Assembly: GCA_002104905.1 (NCBI GenBank)
Contig: MCFE01000766.1
Coordinates: 1-38,208, forward strand
DNA: 38,208 bases
Direction: 5' to 3'
Source: Basidiobolus meristosporus CBS 931.73
Lineage: Eukaryota > Basidiobolomycota > Basidiobolomycetes > Basidiobolales > Basidiobolaceae
Shown here piece after piece: positions 9,090 to 19,001 of the stretch (position 1 is the stretch's first letter; the number at the start of each line of letters is the position of its first letter). The notes below the pieces were generated by a model. That model saw only the letters and a program-made list of their open reading frames with translations, did not search any database and was not told where the DNA came from. Made by a program: the position numbers and the translations under genes.

Positions 9090-10250
9090 TTCTCCCCTAC
9101 TAAAGTTGAAAGGGTTCTCCTGAATCTCTTTTCCTGTGATACCAATATCTTGATGTTTCAGTATTATCAGCAAGTCTTGCAAGCTTGAGTCTGTCCCTAT
9201 GCGCTTAGTCTTCCCAAATATTGCTTTGTTTGTCCACCAGTTGGTAAGTTGCAAATGGACACTCTCTGATGATCTTGAATGGTCCTGTCCATTGTGGCTC
9301 AAACTTTTTCCAAGTGCCGTTTCTTAGCAATACAAAGTTCCCAACTGTCAGTGCTTCTGGTGCTATAGTCTTATCAAATCTCTGCTCCATCTTTTCTGCA
9401 CTTTGAGATACTTTGGTCTGTGCCTCTTGATGTCTTTGTTCCAGTTGCTGGTGTCTACTTGGCTGACTGAGTTCATCTTCTAAGGTGTCTGTAAGCTTTG
9501 GTTGTGTGAGATCTCCCGGAATCCTTGGTTCACATCCATACACTAAGTAAAATGGTGATTGCTGGGTGGTGTTGTGTACTCTGACTCTGCATGCAAAGAG
9601 TGCTTGGCCTATATACTCATCCTATTAACTGACAACTCCATTTGCTTACTTGGTCAACATTTTTCCCAATAATCCATCAAACCAATCAGTGACTGCATTA
9701 GTTCTGGGGTGATATGCCCAGGTTTTCAAGTGTCTGACCTGCTGCATTTCCAGGGAAACCTCTAATGTCTTTGCCATAAAGTTTGCTCCTCTATCAGATA
9801 AGATCTCCACAGGGCATCCAAACTTCATCAGGATCTCATGGTAAATGAAACTTGCAACTTCTTGATCACTGGCTATTGGTCCAGCTTTAGCAACTGGCCA
9901 TTTAGTGGCATGGTCAATTGCTACTAGGATCCAACGGTTACTTTTCCTATTAGTTGGCAGTCTTCCAACAAAGTCAATTCCCCATCTTTCAAATGGTCTT
10001 ACAGGCTCCAAGGGAAAGAGTTCTGCAATTCTCTGTGATTGGCATTGATTGATTTGGCAATTTGGGCATGTTTTCACTAGCTTATCAATGTCTTGTTTCA
10101 TTCTGGGCCACCATGCTCTGACTTTCACAAGTCTATAGGTTCCTTCAATTCCAAGATGCCCATATCCATTGTGTAGCTTATGTATCAAATCCAGGCAAGA
10201 AACATAAGCACAATAAGCAATAGGGCTTCCATCAACAATTTGCTAGAGTG
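9090..10250 (-). pseudogene. pol: Gypsy-1 integrase with GPY/F module (broken)
   Basis: Integrase that would insert element cDNA into the chromosome. Reading on the minus strand: a His/Cys zinc domain (HNGYGHLG ... CPNCQ, about 10170-10065), first catalytic Asp in WGIDFVGRLP (about 9985), second Asp in LSDRGANF (about 9785). The third catalytic position, normally Glu in 'NG..ER', reads NAVTDWFDG, so it appears lost. After a gap, 9543-9205 holds the C-terminal part with WTGPFKIIRE (GPY/F motif), followed in another frame by a HRDRLKLAR tail. At least two frame breaks and a missing stretch at 9550-9640 disable it. Confidence 0.85.
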
Positions 10251-10289
10251 TTTTGTCCTGTACTACAAGTTTGCTGGCTTCATCACAAG

Positions 10290-11887
10290 TTATCTTCTTG
10301 ATATCTTGATCCATCCCATTAGGAATGGCTTGGTCCTCCAAGTACTTTGGTAATAGGCTAGGCCAATTGATTCATGCACCAGGCTGAGATGTGCAACTTG
10401 ATCTAATCTTGATAAGGCATCAGCAACCGTGTGGTTTTTTCCAGGGCAGTAGACAATCTCCAGGTCAAATTGCTGAATGTATTCACTCCATCTTGTCATT
10501 GTTCTGGAGAGTACCTTCTGAGTAAAAATATACTTGAGGGAGGCATGATCAGTCTTCACAGTGCATTTGACTCCTTCAATATAGCATATCCATGTCTTCA
10601 AACAGTGTATTATAGCAAGCATCTCCTTCTCATGGACTGGATGGTTTTGTTCTGCTGAGTTCAGTTTCTTGGACTCAAAGGCAACAGGGTAGTCCTTTCC
10701 CTTGTGTTCTTGGCTCAGCACTCCATCAATTGCATAATCTGAAGCATCTGTGCATAGAGTGAACTCTTTTCTGATGTCTGGTATTCTTAAGCTTGGCAGC
10801 TTAGCAAGTTCATTCTTGAGCGTCTGGAAGGCAGTCCCACAAGCTATGTACCACTTGTAGGTATTGTCTTTCTTGAGGATATCAGTCAAAGGGGCTGCAA
10901 TACTTGCAAAAGACTTGACAAATCTCTGATAATAGGAAACCATTCCAAGGAATGATCCAAGATCTGATATGCTATGGGGCTGCTTCAGATTCTTGATTAC
11001 TTCCACCTTCTTGGGGTCTAAGGTTACTTGTGTGCTAGTCACTATGTGTCCCAGATATTCACATGTTCCTTGAAGAATTCACACTTGGGTAGCTTGCCAT
11101 AAAGCTTGTTCTCTCTTACCTTCTTCAAGACCTTTTCAATGTGCACCAAGTGATCCTCTTCTGTCTTGCTGTATATCAGTTTATCATCTAGGTAGATTAT
11201 GACAAACTTGTCTAAGTACTCCTGGAAGATAGTGTGCATCAGGGTCATAAAAGTTGCAGGGGCATTGGTGAGGCCAAAACTCATGACTAAGTACTTGTAA
11301 TGTCCATATTGGGTCCTGAATGCTGTCTTAGGGATGTCTGCTGGCTTCACCCTAATCTGGTTGTATCCTGACATGAGGTCAATCTTGCTGAAAATAGTGG
11401 CTCCATTAAGTTGGTCCAAAAGCTCATCAATCCAAGGTATGGGGTACTTATTCTTGACTGTAACTGAGTTCAGGGCTCTGTAGTCAATGCACATCCTAAG
11501 TGTTCCATCCTTCTTTTTCACAAAAAGCACTGGTGCTCCCCAAGGTGACTTGCTGGGTCTGATGTATCCTTACTCCAATAGCTGATCAATTTGTCTCTTC
11601 ATTTCCTCCAATTCCAATGGACCCATTCTGTAAGGTGTCTTGCACACTGGAGGGCTATCTCCTGTGTCAATGGCATGATCTACATCTCTGACTGGTGGTA
11701 AGCTTACAAGCTCATCTGAAAACACGTCTGAATATTTCTTCAAGAGAGTCTGGACCTGCTGGGATGCTGGGGTAGCGGAATACTCCAGTAATAATGCCAT
11801 GAGGAACATCTGGGTACCTTTTCTAAGCGCTCTATAGAACTGGGTTTTGCTAAGTTCACTTGTCTCACACATACTGGAATTGATCAA
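10290..11887 (-). pseudogene. pol: Gypsy-1 reverse transcriptase and RNase H (broken)
   Basis: Minus strand, in order: RT N-terminal region ([31 protein letters not shown]) at 11887-11570, a stop at about 11570, then the core palm ([47 protein letters not shown]) and YLDD at about 11190-11200, followed by [12 protein letters not shown] frameshift at about 11042 leads to the connection and RNase H domain (LGMVSYYQRFVKSF, LCTDASDYAIDGVLSQ, VKTDHASLKYIF, VADALSRLDQ) down to 10290. It would convert element RNA into cDNA. The YLDD active site is intact here, unlike in the inner copy, but the stop and frameshift separate the domains. Confidence 0.9.
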
Positions 11888-12375
11888 GTTGGAATCCAGC
11901 CTGGCAGGTAATAGCTCATAGGTCTTGTTGTCTTTTTGGATCTGAGTAGCATGGGTTCTCCAGTTGATTGATGGATTTCAACAAAATAGCCAGGTTTTTC
12001 TAAGTACAAGGTCAAACTTGCAGTTCCCAAATATACAAGCTAGTAGGTCTTCTTCATAGTCATTGATCTTAATTCTTACTGGCTGAGTAATACGGTAGAT
12101 TATGTGAGAGTTCTCATCAGCTGTTGAGACTGAAGTTGATTTGGTAGGTTCCAAGTTGATTCCAGCTTTCAAAGCAAATTGCTCTGACATGTACCCATGT
12201 GATGCTCCTGAGTCAATTATGATCTTGGCAGGTACTCCATTGGTTACTCCATTCAAGTATAATAGCTTTGCTGAGTTTGAGGTCATCTAGGATAGGTATT
12301 CTTCTGTCATGTGGAAGGTGAGCTCTGAGTCTTCTTCAACTTCATCCTCCATGTTACCATGCTCCATGGCCTCAA
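11888..12375 (-). pseudogene. Gypsy-1 protease region and truncated gag end
   Basis: The minus strand shows an aspartic protease with the catalytic DSGAS triplet (IIIDSGASHGYMSEQFAL, about 12225-12165) and the downstream VLRKTWLFC...NPSINWRT signature of gypsy proteases, interrupted by a TGA at about 11976. It is in the same frame as the RT N-terminus that follows. Upstream, 12290-12375 is the acidic end of gag. The sequence stops at 12375, where an inverted LTR begins. Confidence 0.85.
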
Positions 12376-12743
12376 TGTTATGATCTGACGCTTGAATGTT
12401 TAAGTTAGATCAGTTTTTAGTCAAATCAATTAGTATATGTTTAGGTTATCATTATATCAGTATTATCTAGGAAATCAGTAGCATTAGTCAGCAAATGAAT
12501 CAGCAGATCCTTATCAGACAGAAATAGATATATTAAGTAGGATCTTATAGGGTGATGATGATGCAATTAAATGAGTCATCAGCCACAACCTACATTAGGA
12601 AATACAATTAGTCAGCAATTGATCTGGCAAAATGTATATAAGGAGTTGCTGGAACCTCAATAAAAATCAGTTCAAGTTCTAGTGAATACAATACTAGCCA
12701 AGCTCCCTATTCCTCTACAACTCTTATACCAAAACTTGTAACA
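12376..12743 (+). repeat. LTR of the inner, plus-strand Gypsy-1 copy
   Basis: This 368-bp LTR runs from TGTTATGATCTGACG to ...AACTTGTAACA. 'tatataag' at 12635-12642 and 'aataaa' at 12659-12664 are the likely TATA box and polyadenylation signal. The following 'ttgttagcagcaa' is a mutated form of the primer-binding site TTGGTAGCAGCAA seen at 15303-15291 (minus). Confidence 0.9.
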
Positions 12744-12801
12744 TTGTTAGCAGCAATAACCAGAAATCTCCCTCCTGAAGAAAGAAGAAACCACCCTCAA
12801 G

Positions 12802-13863
12802 ATGTCAGACAATCAAGAATGGAAGAATGCCATGCAGAAAATCCTGGCCCAACAGCAACAGTTACTCCAGATCCTCAGCCAACAGCAACAAGGAATGACT
12901 ACCATGGCTCAGAACCAGCAAAGCCCTGTTAAGAGCAACTTTAGTGTGAAGGTCAACCGGTACCATGGCAGAGTGAATGAAAACCTGGGAACTTGGCTCT
13001 TTCAGATTGAAGAAGCTTTTAAAGCTAAAGGAATTGCTCCAGAAAGCAAGTTGCATTATGCAGCTTCTTACCTGGCAGATGCAACTTTACAGTGGTACCA
13101 CAATAAGATCAGGTTGGCCACTATGATGGGATGCTCTACAATATCTACCTGGGATGAGTTTGTGTTGGAAATTCAGGATGTTGAACCTCCACACCAACAG
13201 ACACTACTAAGAAGGAAGTTAAAGACACTCAGACAGAAAGGAATGGTTGAAGAATACATCTATGAGTACATATGTCTACTTGGACAAATTGAAAGAATGG
13301 ACCCCTTGGATCAAGTTGAATACTTTATTGATGGGTTGAAAGAAAGAACTTGCAAAGAAGTGAGTTACTGAAGACCTCGGACTATTGAAAAAGCCATCAA
13401 GATTGCCGTTGACTATGACTCAGCTATGTTTGGAGTTGGGAAGCCTACAGTGACTAATCAGAAAGGCTACAATCATTATGAAAGAAGACAGTCAGAAGCA
13501 GTACCAATGGAAATAGACGCTATGCAGAAGAATCCTGCCTTGGAAGAATGTAAGAAGAAAGGACTTTGCTACAATTGCCACCAGCAAGGACATATTGCAA
13601 AGTACTGCCCTCAGAGAAGAAATGGACACCAGCCATCAAGAACCTTTAACTGTATTGAGGCCATGGAGCATAGTAACATGAAGGATGAACTTGAAGAAGA
13701 CTCAGAACTCACCTTCCACATGACAGAAGAATACCTATCCCAGATGACCTCAAACTCAGGAAAGCTATTATACTTGAATGGAGTAACCAATGGAGTACCT
13801 GCCAAGATCATGATTGATTCAGGAGCATTGCATGAATACATGTCAGAGCAATTTGCCTTGTAA
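12802..13863 (+). pseudogene. gag: Inner Gypsy-1 gag-protease
   Basis: The ATG at 12802 opens MSDNQEWKNAMQKI, followed by a Gln-rich helix (residues about 12-35), a retrotransposon Gag capsid-like domain (TWLFQIEEAF, YLADATLQWY, LRQKGMVEEYI), a stop at 13369-13371, then in the same frame a zinc knuckle CYNCHQQGHIAKYC (C-X2-C-X4-H-X4-C, about 13569-13610). A fused protease follows at about 13800, where DSGAL replaces the usual DSGAS. Another stop lies at 13861. The protein would form particles that package element RNA. Only two point stops interrupt about 1 kb, so this copy is younger than its host fragment of Tnp2. Confidence 0.9.
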
Positions 13864-14891
13864 GCTGGAATCAGCTCAGAACCTACCAAATCAACTTCAG
13901 TCTCCACAGCTGATGGGAACTCTCACATAATCAACTGTATTACCCAGCCAGTAAGAATGAAGATCAATGACTATGAAGAAGACCTACAGGCTTATATATT
14001 TGGGAACTGCAAGTTTGACCTTGTACTTAGAAAACCTGGCTATTTTGTTGTAATCCATCAATCAACTGGAGAACCCATGCTACTCAGATCCAAAAAGACA
14101 ACAAGACCTATGAGCTATTACCTGCCAGGCTGGATTTCAACTTGGTCAATTCCAGTGTGTGTGAGACAAGTGAACTTAGCAAGACCCAGTTCTGTAGAGC
14201 ACCTAGAAAAGGTACTGAGATGTTCCTCATGGCGGTATTACAGGAGGATTCCTCTACCCCAGCACCCCAGCAGGTCCAGACTCTCTTGAAGAAATATTCA
14301 GACGTGTTTCCAGATGAGCTTGTAAGCCTACCACCAGTCAGAGACGTGGATCATGCCATTGGCACAGGATATAGCCCTCCAGTGAGCAAGACACCTTACA
14401 GAATGAGTCCATTGGAATTGGAGGAAATGAAGAGACAAATTGATCAGCTATTGGAACAAGGATACATCAGACCCATCAAGTCACCTTGGGGAGCACCAGT
14501 GCTTTTTGTGAAAAAGAAGGATGGAACACTTAGGATGTGCATTGACTACAGAGCCCTGAACTCAGTTACAGTCAAGAATAAGTACCCCATACCTTGGATT
14601 GATGAGCTTTTGGACCAACTTAATGGAGCCACTATTTTCAGCAAGATTGACCTCATGTCAGGATACAACCAAATCAGGGTGAAACCAGAAGATATTCCTA
14701 AGACAGCATTCAGGACCCAATATGGACATTACAAGTACTTAGTCATGAGTTTTGGCCTCACTAATGCCCCTGCAACATTCATGACCCTGATGCAGACTGT
14801 CTTTCATGGGTACTTAGACAAGTTTGTGATAATCTACCTGGATGTCATATTGATATACAGCAAGACAGAAGAGGATCACATGGTGCACACT
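13864..14891 (+). pseudogene. pol: Inner Gypsy-1 protease end and reverse transcriptase, truncated
   Basis: After the stop at 13861 the protease end continues, then a one-base deletion at about 14030 (gaaaacctgg against gaaaaacctgg in the outer copy) shifts the frame. From 14142 an open stretch of 253 codons holds RT motifs: [55 protein letters not shown]. The active site reads YLDV instead of YLDD, a loss of the second metal-binding Asp. Similarity stops at about 14891 after EEDHMVH, at the junction with the outer gag, so no RNase H or integrase follows. Confidence 0.9.
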
Positions 14892-15245
14892 GATCCCAGG
14901 TAGAGATTGTAGAGCATCCCATCATAGTGGCTGACTTGATCTTGTTGTGGTACCACTGTAAAGCTGCATCTGCCAGGTAAGAAGCTGCATAATGCAACTT
15001 GCTTTCTGGAGCAATTTCTTTAGCTTTAAAGCTTCTTCAATCTGAAAGAGCCAAATTCCCAGGTTTTCATTGACTCTGCCATGATACCGGTTGCCCTTCA
15101 CACTAAAGTTGCTCTTGACAGGGCTTTGCTGGCTCTGAGCCATGGTAGTCATTCCTTGTTGCTGTTGGCTGAGGATCTGGAGTAACTATTGCTGTTGGGC
15201 CAGGATTTTCTGCATGGCATTCTTCCATTCTTGATTGTCTGACAT
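14892..15245 (-). pseudogene. gag: Outer Gypsy-1 gag N-terminal part
   Basis: Minus strand from the ATG at 15245-15243. It is the same gag N-terminus as the inner copy but with stops and a frame change near 15130. The segment MTTMAQSQQSPVKSNFSVKG is readable at 15152. It ends at 14892 where gag sequence equivalent to CTACCTGGGAT is cut. The next piece of this outer element appears only at 12375, more than 490 bp further along gag, so the middle of gag is lost. Confidence 0.8.
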
Positions 15246-15293
15246 CTTGAGGGTGGTTTCTTCTTTCTTCAGGAGGGAGGTTTCTGGTTATTG

Positions 15294-15303
15294 CTGCTAC
15301 CAA
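15294..15303 (-). other. Gypsy-1 primer-binding site
   Basis: The minus strand reads TTGGTAGCAG directly after the LTR end. TGGTAGCAG is complementary to ...CUGCUACCA, the 3' end of initiator tRNA-Met in many eukaryotes. This is the classical 3'-end priming mode, in contrast to the Copia elements of the window. Confidence 0.7.
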
Positions 15304-15671
15304 TGTTACAAGTTTTGGTATAAGAGTTGTAGAGGAATAGGGAGTTTAGCTAGTATTGTATTCACTAGAACTTGAACTGATTTTTATTGAGTTTCCAGCA
15401 GCTCCTTATATACATTTTGCCAGATCAATTGGTGACTAATTGTATTTCCTAATGTAGGTTGTGGCTGATGACTCATTTGATTGCATCATCATCACCCAAT
15501 AAGATCCTACTTGGTATATGTATTTCTGTCTGATAAGGATCTGCTGATTCATTTGCTGATTAATGCTACTGATTTGATAGACAATACTGATATACTGATA
15601 ACCTAAATGTATACTAACTGATTTGACCAAAAACTGATCTAACTTAAACATTAAAGCAGCAGATCATAACA
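15304..15671 (-). repeat. Gypsy-1 5' LTR
   Basis: This 368-bp LTR is in minus orientation, TGTTATGATCTGC... to ...CTTGTAACA. It is followed at 15672-15675 by TTCT, the right target duplication, and then by uninterrupted transposase copy B sequence. Confidence 0.9.
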
Positions 15672-16799
15672 TTCTGAAGCCATTCCTACTAAGAGTACAT
15701 TGGAAGCAATGGGAGTAATTTGTGGACATTTTAGGAATATTTATCCAGAAGTAGATCACTAATGCCAACTTGACACATCTACAGCAGTAGTACAAGGTGT
15801 TTGTGATAGGATTTGAGCTGCTATACTATAAACATAAAGCTGAATGTATAGATCTCTGCCACTACTGTATCCATTCTCTACTCCTTCTTACATGGTGTGT
15901 ATGGAGAATACTGGGCCTTGCTTCACCTTTTGGGAGTTTCCTATGGAGCAAGTGTGTGGGGAGATAGGAAGACAAGTCAAGTCACAAGTGCTACCATATC
16001 CCAATATCATGAAGAATAGTACCTTCCAGTCTGTCATTGATGTGATGAGTTGGCACATGGAGGACAGCCAGGAGGAGGTGGAAAATACTGAGTACAAATA
16101 TGCACATGGAGATACCTATGCCTATGGCATTAAGATACTCAGCAGCCCCAATACGTGGGTGGTCATTTATGTAATGCAAAGTTAGGTTGGGTGTAACAAG
16201 CAACTAATTTTTATTAGGAAGACACTACCAATGTATACTGGATTCATTTAAGTAATGCAAAGTTGGGTTAAGTGCAAGAAGTACCTAATTTCTATTAGGA
16301 AAGCTGTATGGAAGTATGCCAGGTCTCTCTTGGAATTCACACAAACAAAGGCCAGAGTGCACCTAAAAGGGGGACAAGAACTCACCAGGGTGAAGGAATA
16401 TATTGGCAAAATACTGAAAAGTTCTTTCCAGATATTCAGGAGGTATTCATGGCAGAAGTGGCAACAAACAAGCATATTTTTGCAAGATGTACATGCTACC
16501 AGCAGTACAAGGTATGTGGCAACTTTGCAAGTGTCACACTAAAAGCTGTAAAGTTGTGGTGATAGAAGTATGTCAATTGCGGCAGGTGTGCACGTTAATG
16601 GAGGTTAGTAAGCTGGATGCCATAGTTTTTTTGATTCAAACTATATGTGGAATACTCAAGGTAGTAGTGGATGAGCAAATAAAGAGGGGTGATTCTACAG
16701 TGAAATATATGAATTGCACAAGGAGAGGTAGAAAAAGGAAATACCATTTGGTAAATTGGTATAGTAGCATTTTACAGAACCAGCTGTAGGCTGTCAAAC
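15672..16799 (+). pseudogene. Tnp2-like transposase, copy B, 3' part
   Basis: Continuation of the transposase interrupted at 8722. At 15844-16185 an open stretch of 113 codons contains NTGPCFTFWEFPMEQVCGEI, then QVKSQVLPYPNIMKN and VIDVMSWHMEDSQEE. This is the 'LLH..D.I...GP...FWEFPMER.CG' signature of the DUF4218-like domain that follows Tnp2 transposases. The C-terminal part runs from 16250 to 16789 in several frames (EVATNKHIFARCTCYQQYK, then RGRKRKYHLVNWYSS). Compared with copy D (minus, 24409-25318) the domain is better preserved here. Stops and frame changes exclude activity. Confidence 0.75.
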
Positions 16800-17136
16800 T
16801 GCCAATGTAATGCCATCAGAGTCTTACTGTGAGGCTGTCAAAATACCATCAAGTTTCTTGCCATATAAGGCTGTTAGATGTCCTGGCTGGTTTGATCCAC
16901 TTAAAATAGTTGTAGAGCACTAAAAGACCGCAATAATACCATGCAATTATTGTCACGGCAACAATTAAGTCTTGTCAAGTTTTATCCCCTTATTGGGTAG
17001 TAAAATTTGCACAACACTGTCATGATCCCACCATAAGATTGTTAACAGGGTCACTAATTCCAAGCTGCTGGTATTATAATGGTCTCTGAATAGGATCCTG
17101 ATGGCTGACCTGTACTTGATCCACCTGCAGGACCAA
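16800..17136. other. Tnp2 3'/junction region, non-coding
   Basis: I see no gene. The stretch is collinear with 28860-29216 (shared: 'ctgtgaggc', 'aagtttcttgccatataagg', 'gatccacttaaaatag', 'ggtcactaattccaagctgctg'), so it belongs to the transposon. It runs straight into the companion gene of the next copy. Many differences between the two copies are CG in one against TG or CA in the other. Confidence 0.55.
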
Positions 17137-17601
17137 TTATTTTTCACAGGGTGCACATATTATTTGTGCATTGTATCTCTGGACTGTTTCCTGATTTCTC
17201 TGGGCCATTGCATCTGTCCTATAAGCCACTACACCTAGTCGCTTCATTAATGCTGTGGTAAGAGTAGACAACATACTTGCTAATACAGGTAGTGGTGATG
17301 TTACAACAGCCTCTTGCTGGTCTTCAACTGATGGTGCTGTGTTTGCTAAACTCTCTGCTGCTTGAGCATAACAGTCTGCTTGTGGCTCTGCAGAGGTTCT
17401 CAATTGCCTACTTGATTGAGGGCCTGAGGAGTCTACATAATCACATTGAGTAGGCACACTGTCAACATGGCCTTTTTTGGATGTAGCTCTACTTGTTGCA
17501 CTGAATGACAAAGCAAGCTGTTATCCAATTGGTTTTCTGCCCCCATTAGCAGTGGGGTTTGCTGTAGAACCAGACAAATTTGCTTTAATTTTAGTTGGCA
17601 T
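17137..17601 (-). pseudogene. Tnp2 companion gene, copy C (unknown function)
   Basis: This is the best copy of the companion gene. The ATG at 17601-17599 (minus) opens MPTKIKANLSGSTANPTA, one stop follows at about 17520, then 124 codons remain open to 17137. The protein is basic and Ser/Thr-rich at the N-terminus (SATSRATSKKG), polar and acidic in the middle (AEPQADCYAQAAES, SVEDQQEA), and ends in a helical, coiled-coil-like stretch (MLSTLTTALMKRLG, TDAMAQRNQETVQR). The frame is cut by the neighbouring transposon 3' region, so the C-terminus seen in copy B is missing. No known domain is recognised. Its partner transposase begins after the Copia-1a insertion, at about 23300. Confidence 0.6.
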
Positions 17602-17692
17602 ATATATGGAAGTGAGTTAAACAAAGCGGAAATAGTCTTACATACACAGGGGTATGTGGTGCCACAACTTTATTCATAATGCTTACTATGGC

Positions 17693-17697
17693 AGGTC
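17693..17697. repeat. Target-site duplication of Copia-1a, left (AGGTC)
   Basis: AGGTC lies directly before the LTR terminus at 17698 and is repeated at 23187-23191 after the other terminus. This is an exact 5-bp duplication as left by copia integrases. Confidence 0.95.
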
Positions 17698-18065
17698 TGT
17701 TGAAATATTGGACTATTTGGTATTATTCAGCAGCTAAAAATTTACTTAACAATTCTAGACTAGTCTTAGTCACTGTAGGACTCATTTACTGCCTTAACTT
17801 TGCCACTTTCTCCAGATATATGATCTCATGATTTTTCCCTATAGTCAGGATCAAATTAGCACTATTACCAGACATTATGCACTAACCCTGAAACTATTAC
17901 AGAATGCTACTGAATATTGAGAAACCCTCCCTACTTAGTGTTACAGCTGTATTATTTCTACAAAGGTATAAATACTGAGCTTCTTTATGAATAAACAACA
18001 GTTCAACTATTATCACTATTTCTTGATAAGTTCTTTATATCCAAATCACTTCTTATATTGCAACA
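17698..18065 (+). repeat. Copia-1a 5' LTR
   Basis: Begins TGTTGAAATATTGG and ends ATTGCAACA, so the termini form the inverted repeat TGTTG/CAACA. TATA-like 'tataaata' lies at 17967-17974 and 'aataaa' at 17990-17995. Confidence 0.95.
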
Positions 18066-18080
18066 GGTTATGAGCCCCAA
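18066..18080 (+). other. Copia-1a primer-binding site, half-tRNA type
   Basis: GGTTATGAGCCCCAA abuts the LTR end. Its complement contains GGGCUCAUAACC, the anticodon arm of initiator tRNA-Met (anticodon CAU), instead of a tRNA 3' end. Drosophila copia is known to prime this way from a 5' tRNA fragment. Confidence 0.85.
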
Positions 18081-18099
18081 TTGCCTTAATCTATTTTAA
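18070..18099 (+). CDS. Upstream ORF of 9 codons in Copia-1a leader
   Basis: The ATG inside the primer-binding site opens MSPNCLNLF and a TAA at 18097-18099. It ends 2 bp before the gag ATG at 18102 and is in another frame. Whether it is translated cannot be told. In Copia-2 the equivalent ATG is the start of gag itself. Confidence 0.4.
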   Translation: MSPNCLNLF

Positions 18100-18101
18100 A
18101 G

Positions 18102-19001
18102 ATGACTTCTACCAGCAAACAAAGCAATACCAACATCTTCCCTGTGAAGGAGAGGTTTGATGGGAAGAACTGCAGACTTTGGAGAATCAAGGTGCAGATC
18201 CACCTTGAGGAAAGAAAGCTTTGGAACATAGTAACAGGAATGGAAGTTGAGCCCAAAGGAACAGCAGAAGATGTGGAGAAGTTTTAAGAGAAGGAGAGAA
18301 AGGCCTTCAATGCCATATGCATCAATGTGTAAGACTCCTTCATTGGACAAATCCATGCCTCAAATACTGCCAAAGCAGCATGGGAATCCTTAGAGAAGAT
18401 CTTTAGAGCAAAGTCAGTATCAAGTAAGCTTTATTTGAAACAAAAGTTTTTCAACATGAGGAAGAAGCCAGATGATGACATGCTACAACTCATTACCAGA
18501 ATGGAGACACTTGCAGAAGAACTTTACAGTATTAATGCTGGTGTAGATGATGAAGAAAAGATACTCTGTCTGCTTTGCAGCCTACCAGACAAGTATGAGC
18601 CACTCATACTTTCTTTTGAAAGCAGAGAAGACAACTTGACCTTAGACTATGTCAAAGGAAGACTTCTCCATGAAGAACTCAGACGTAATGATCAAGCGGA
18701 GAAAATTGAAGATAATGATTCATTCAGTTCAGAAAGGCACACAGAAAAGAAGGTAAAGCAACAAAACCAAAGAAAACCTGGCTGCTGTAACTACTGTAAA
18801 AAGCCAGGACACTGGGCAAGAGAATGCAAGAAGAAACAAGCAGACAAAAAACAGAAACTAGAGCAGGCAAACCATATAACTACTGATGAACAGTTATTTG
18901 TAACTGTACAAGAGAGTGCAAGTAACCAAAGTAATGAACGGTATATTGACTCTGGAGCATTACAGCATATTTGTGGTAAAAGAATTGGTTCAGCAACTTA
19001 A
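18102..19001 (+). pseudogene. gag: Copia-1a gag and start of protease
   Basis: The ATG at 18102 opens MTSTSKQSNTN, a copia Gag of the UBN2 type. Two stops at about 18285 and 18330 (both where Copia-1b has CAA) break the N-terminal half; from 18435 the frame is open for 188 codons. It carries helices with LYSINAGVDDEEKIL and SLPDKYEPL, a Lys/Glu-rich linker, and the zinc knuckle CNYCKKPGHWARECKKK (C-X2-C-X4-H-X4-C, about 18790-18840). The protease active site follows as YIDSGAL (about 18943-18963, usual form DSGAS). A frameshift at about 18985 ends the frame. Confidence 0.9.

Larger units (their letters stand above)
8723..15671 (-). mobile_element. Gypsy-1, Ty3/gypsy LTR retrotransposon (minus) with inverted second copy inside
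   Basis: The outer element is in minus orientation: 5' LTR 15304-15671, primer-binding site 15294-15303, gag start 15245, then pol to the 3' LTR at 8723-9089. The domain order protease, reverse transcriptase, RNase H, integrase is that of Ty3/gypsy. The outer gag breaks at about 14892. The space to 12376 is filled by an inverted, 3'-truncated copy of the same family in plus orientation. The outer element lacks the gag segment equivalent to about 13160-13655, so this is not a simple clean insertion. Frame breaks and altered catalytic residues make it inactive. Confidence 0.85.

Noticed and set aside
13957-14289. Possible programmed -1 frameshift between protease and RT in Gypsy-1
   Set aside because: In the outer copy, protease (12286) and RT (11887) are in the same frame and continue through a typical NPSINWRT protease end with only a stop. 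The inner copy has lost one A at about 14030, which explains its apparent shift.
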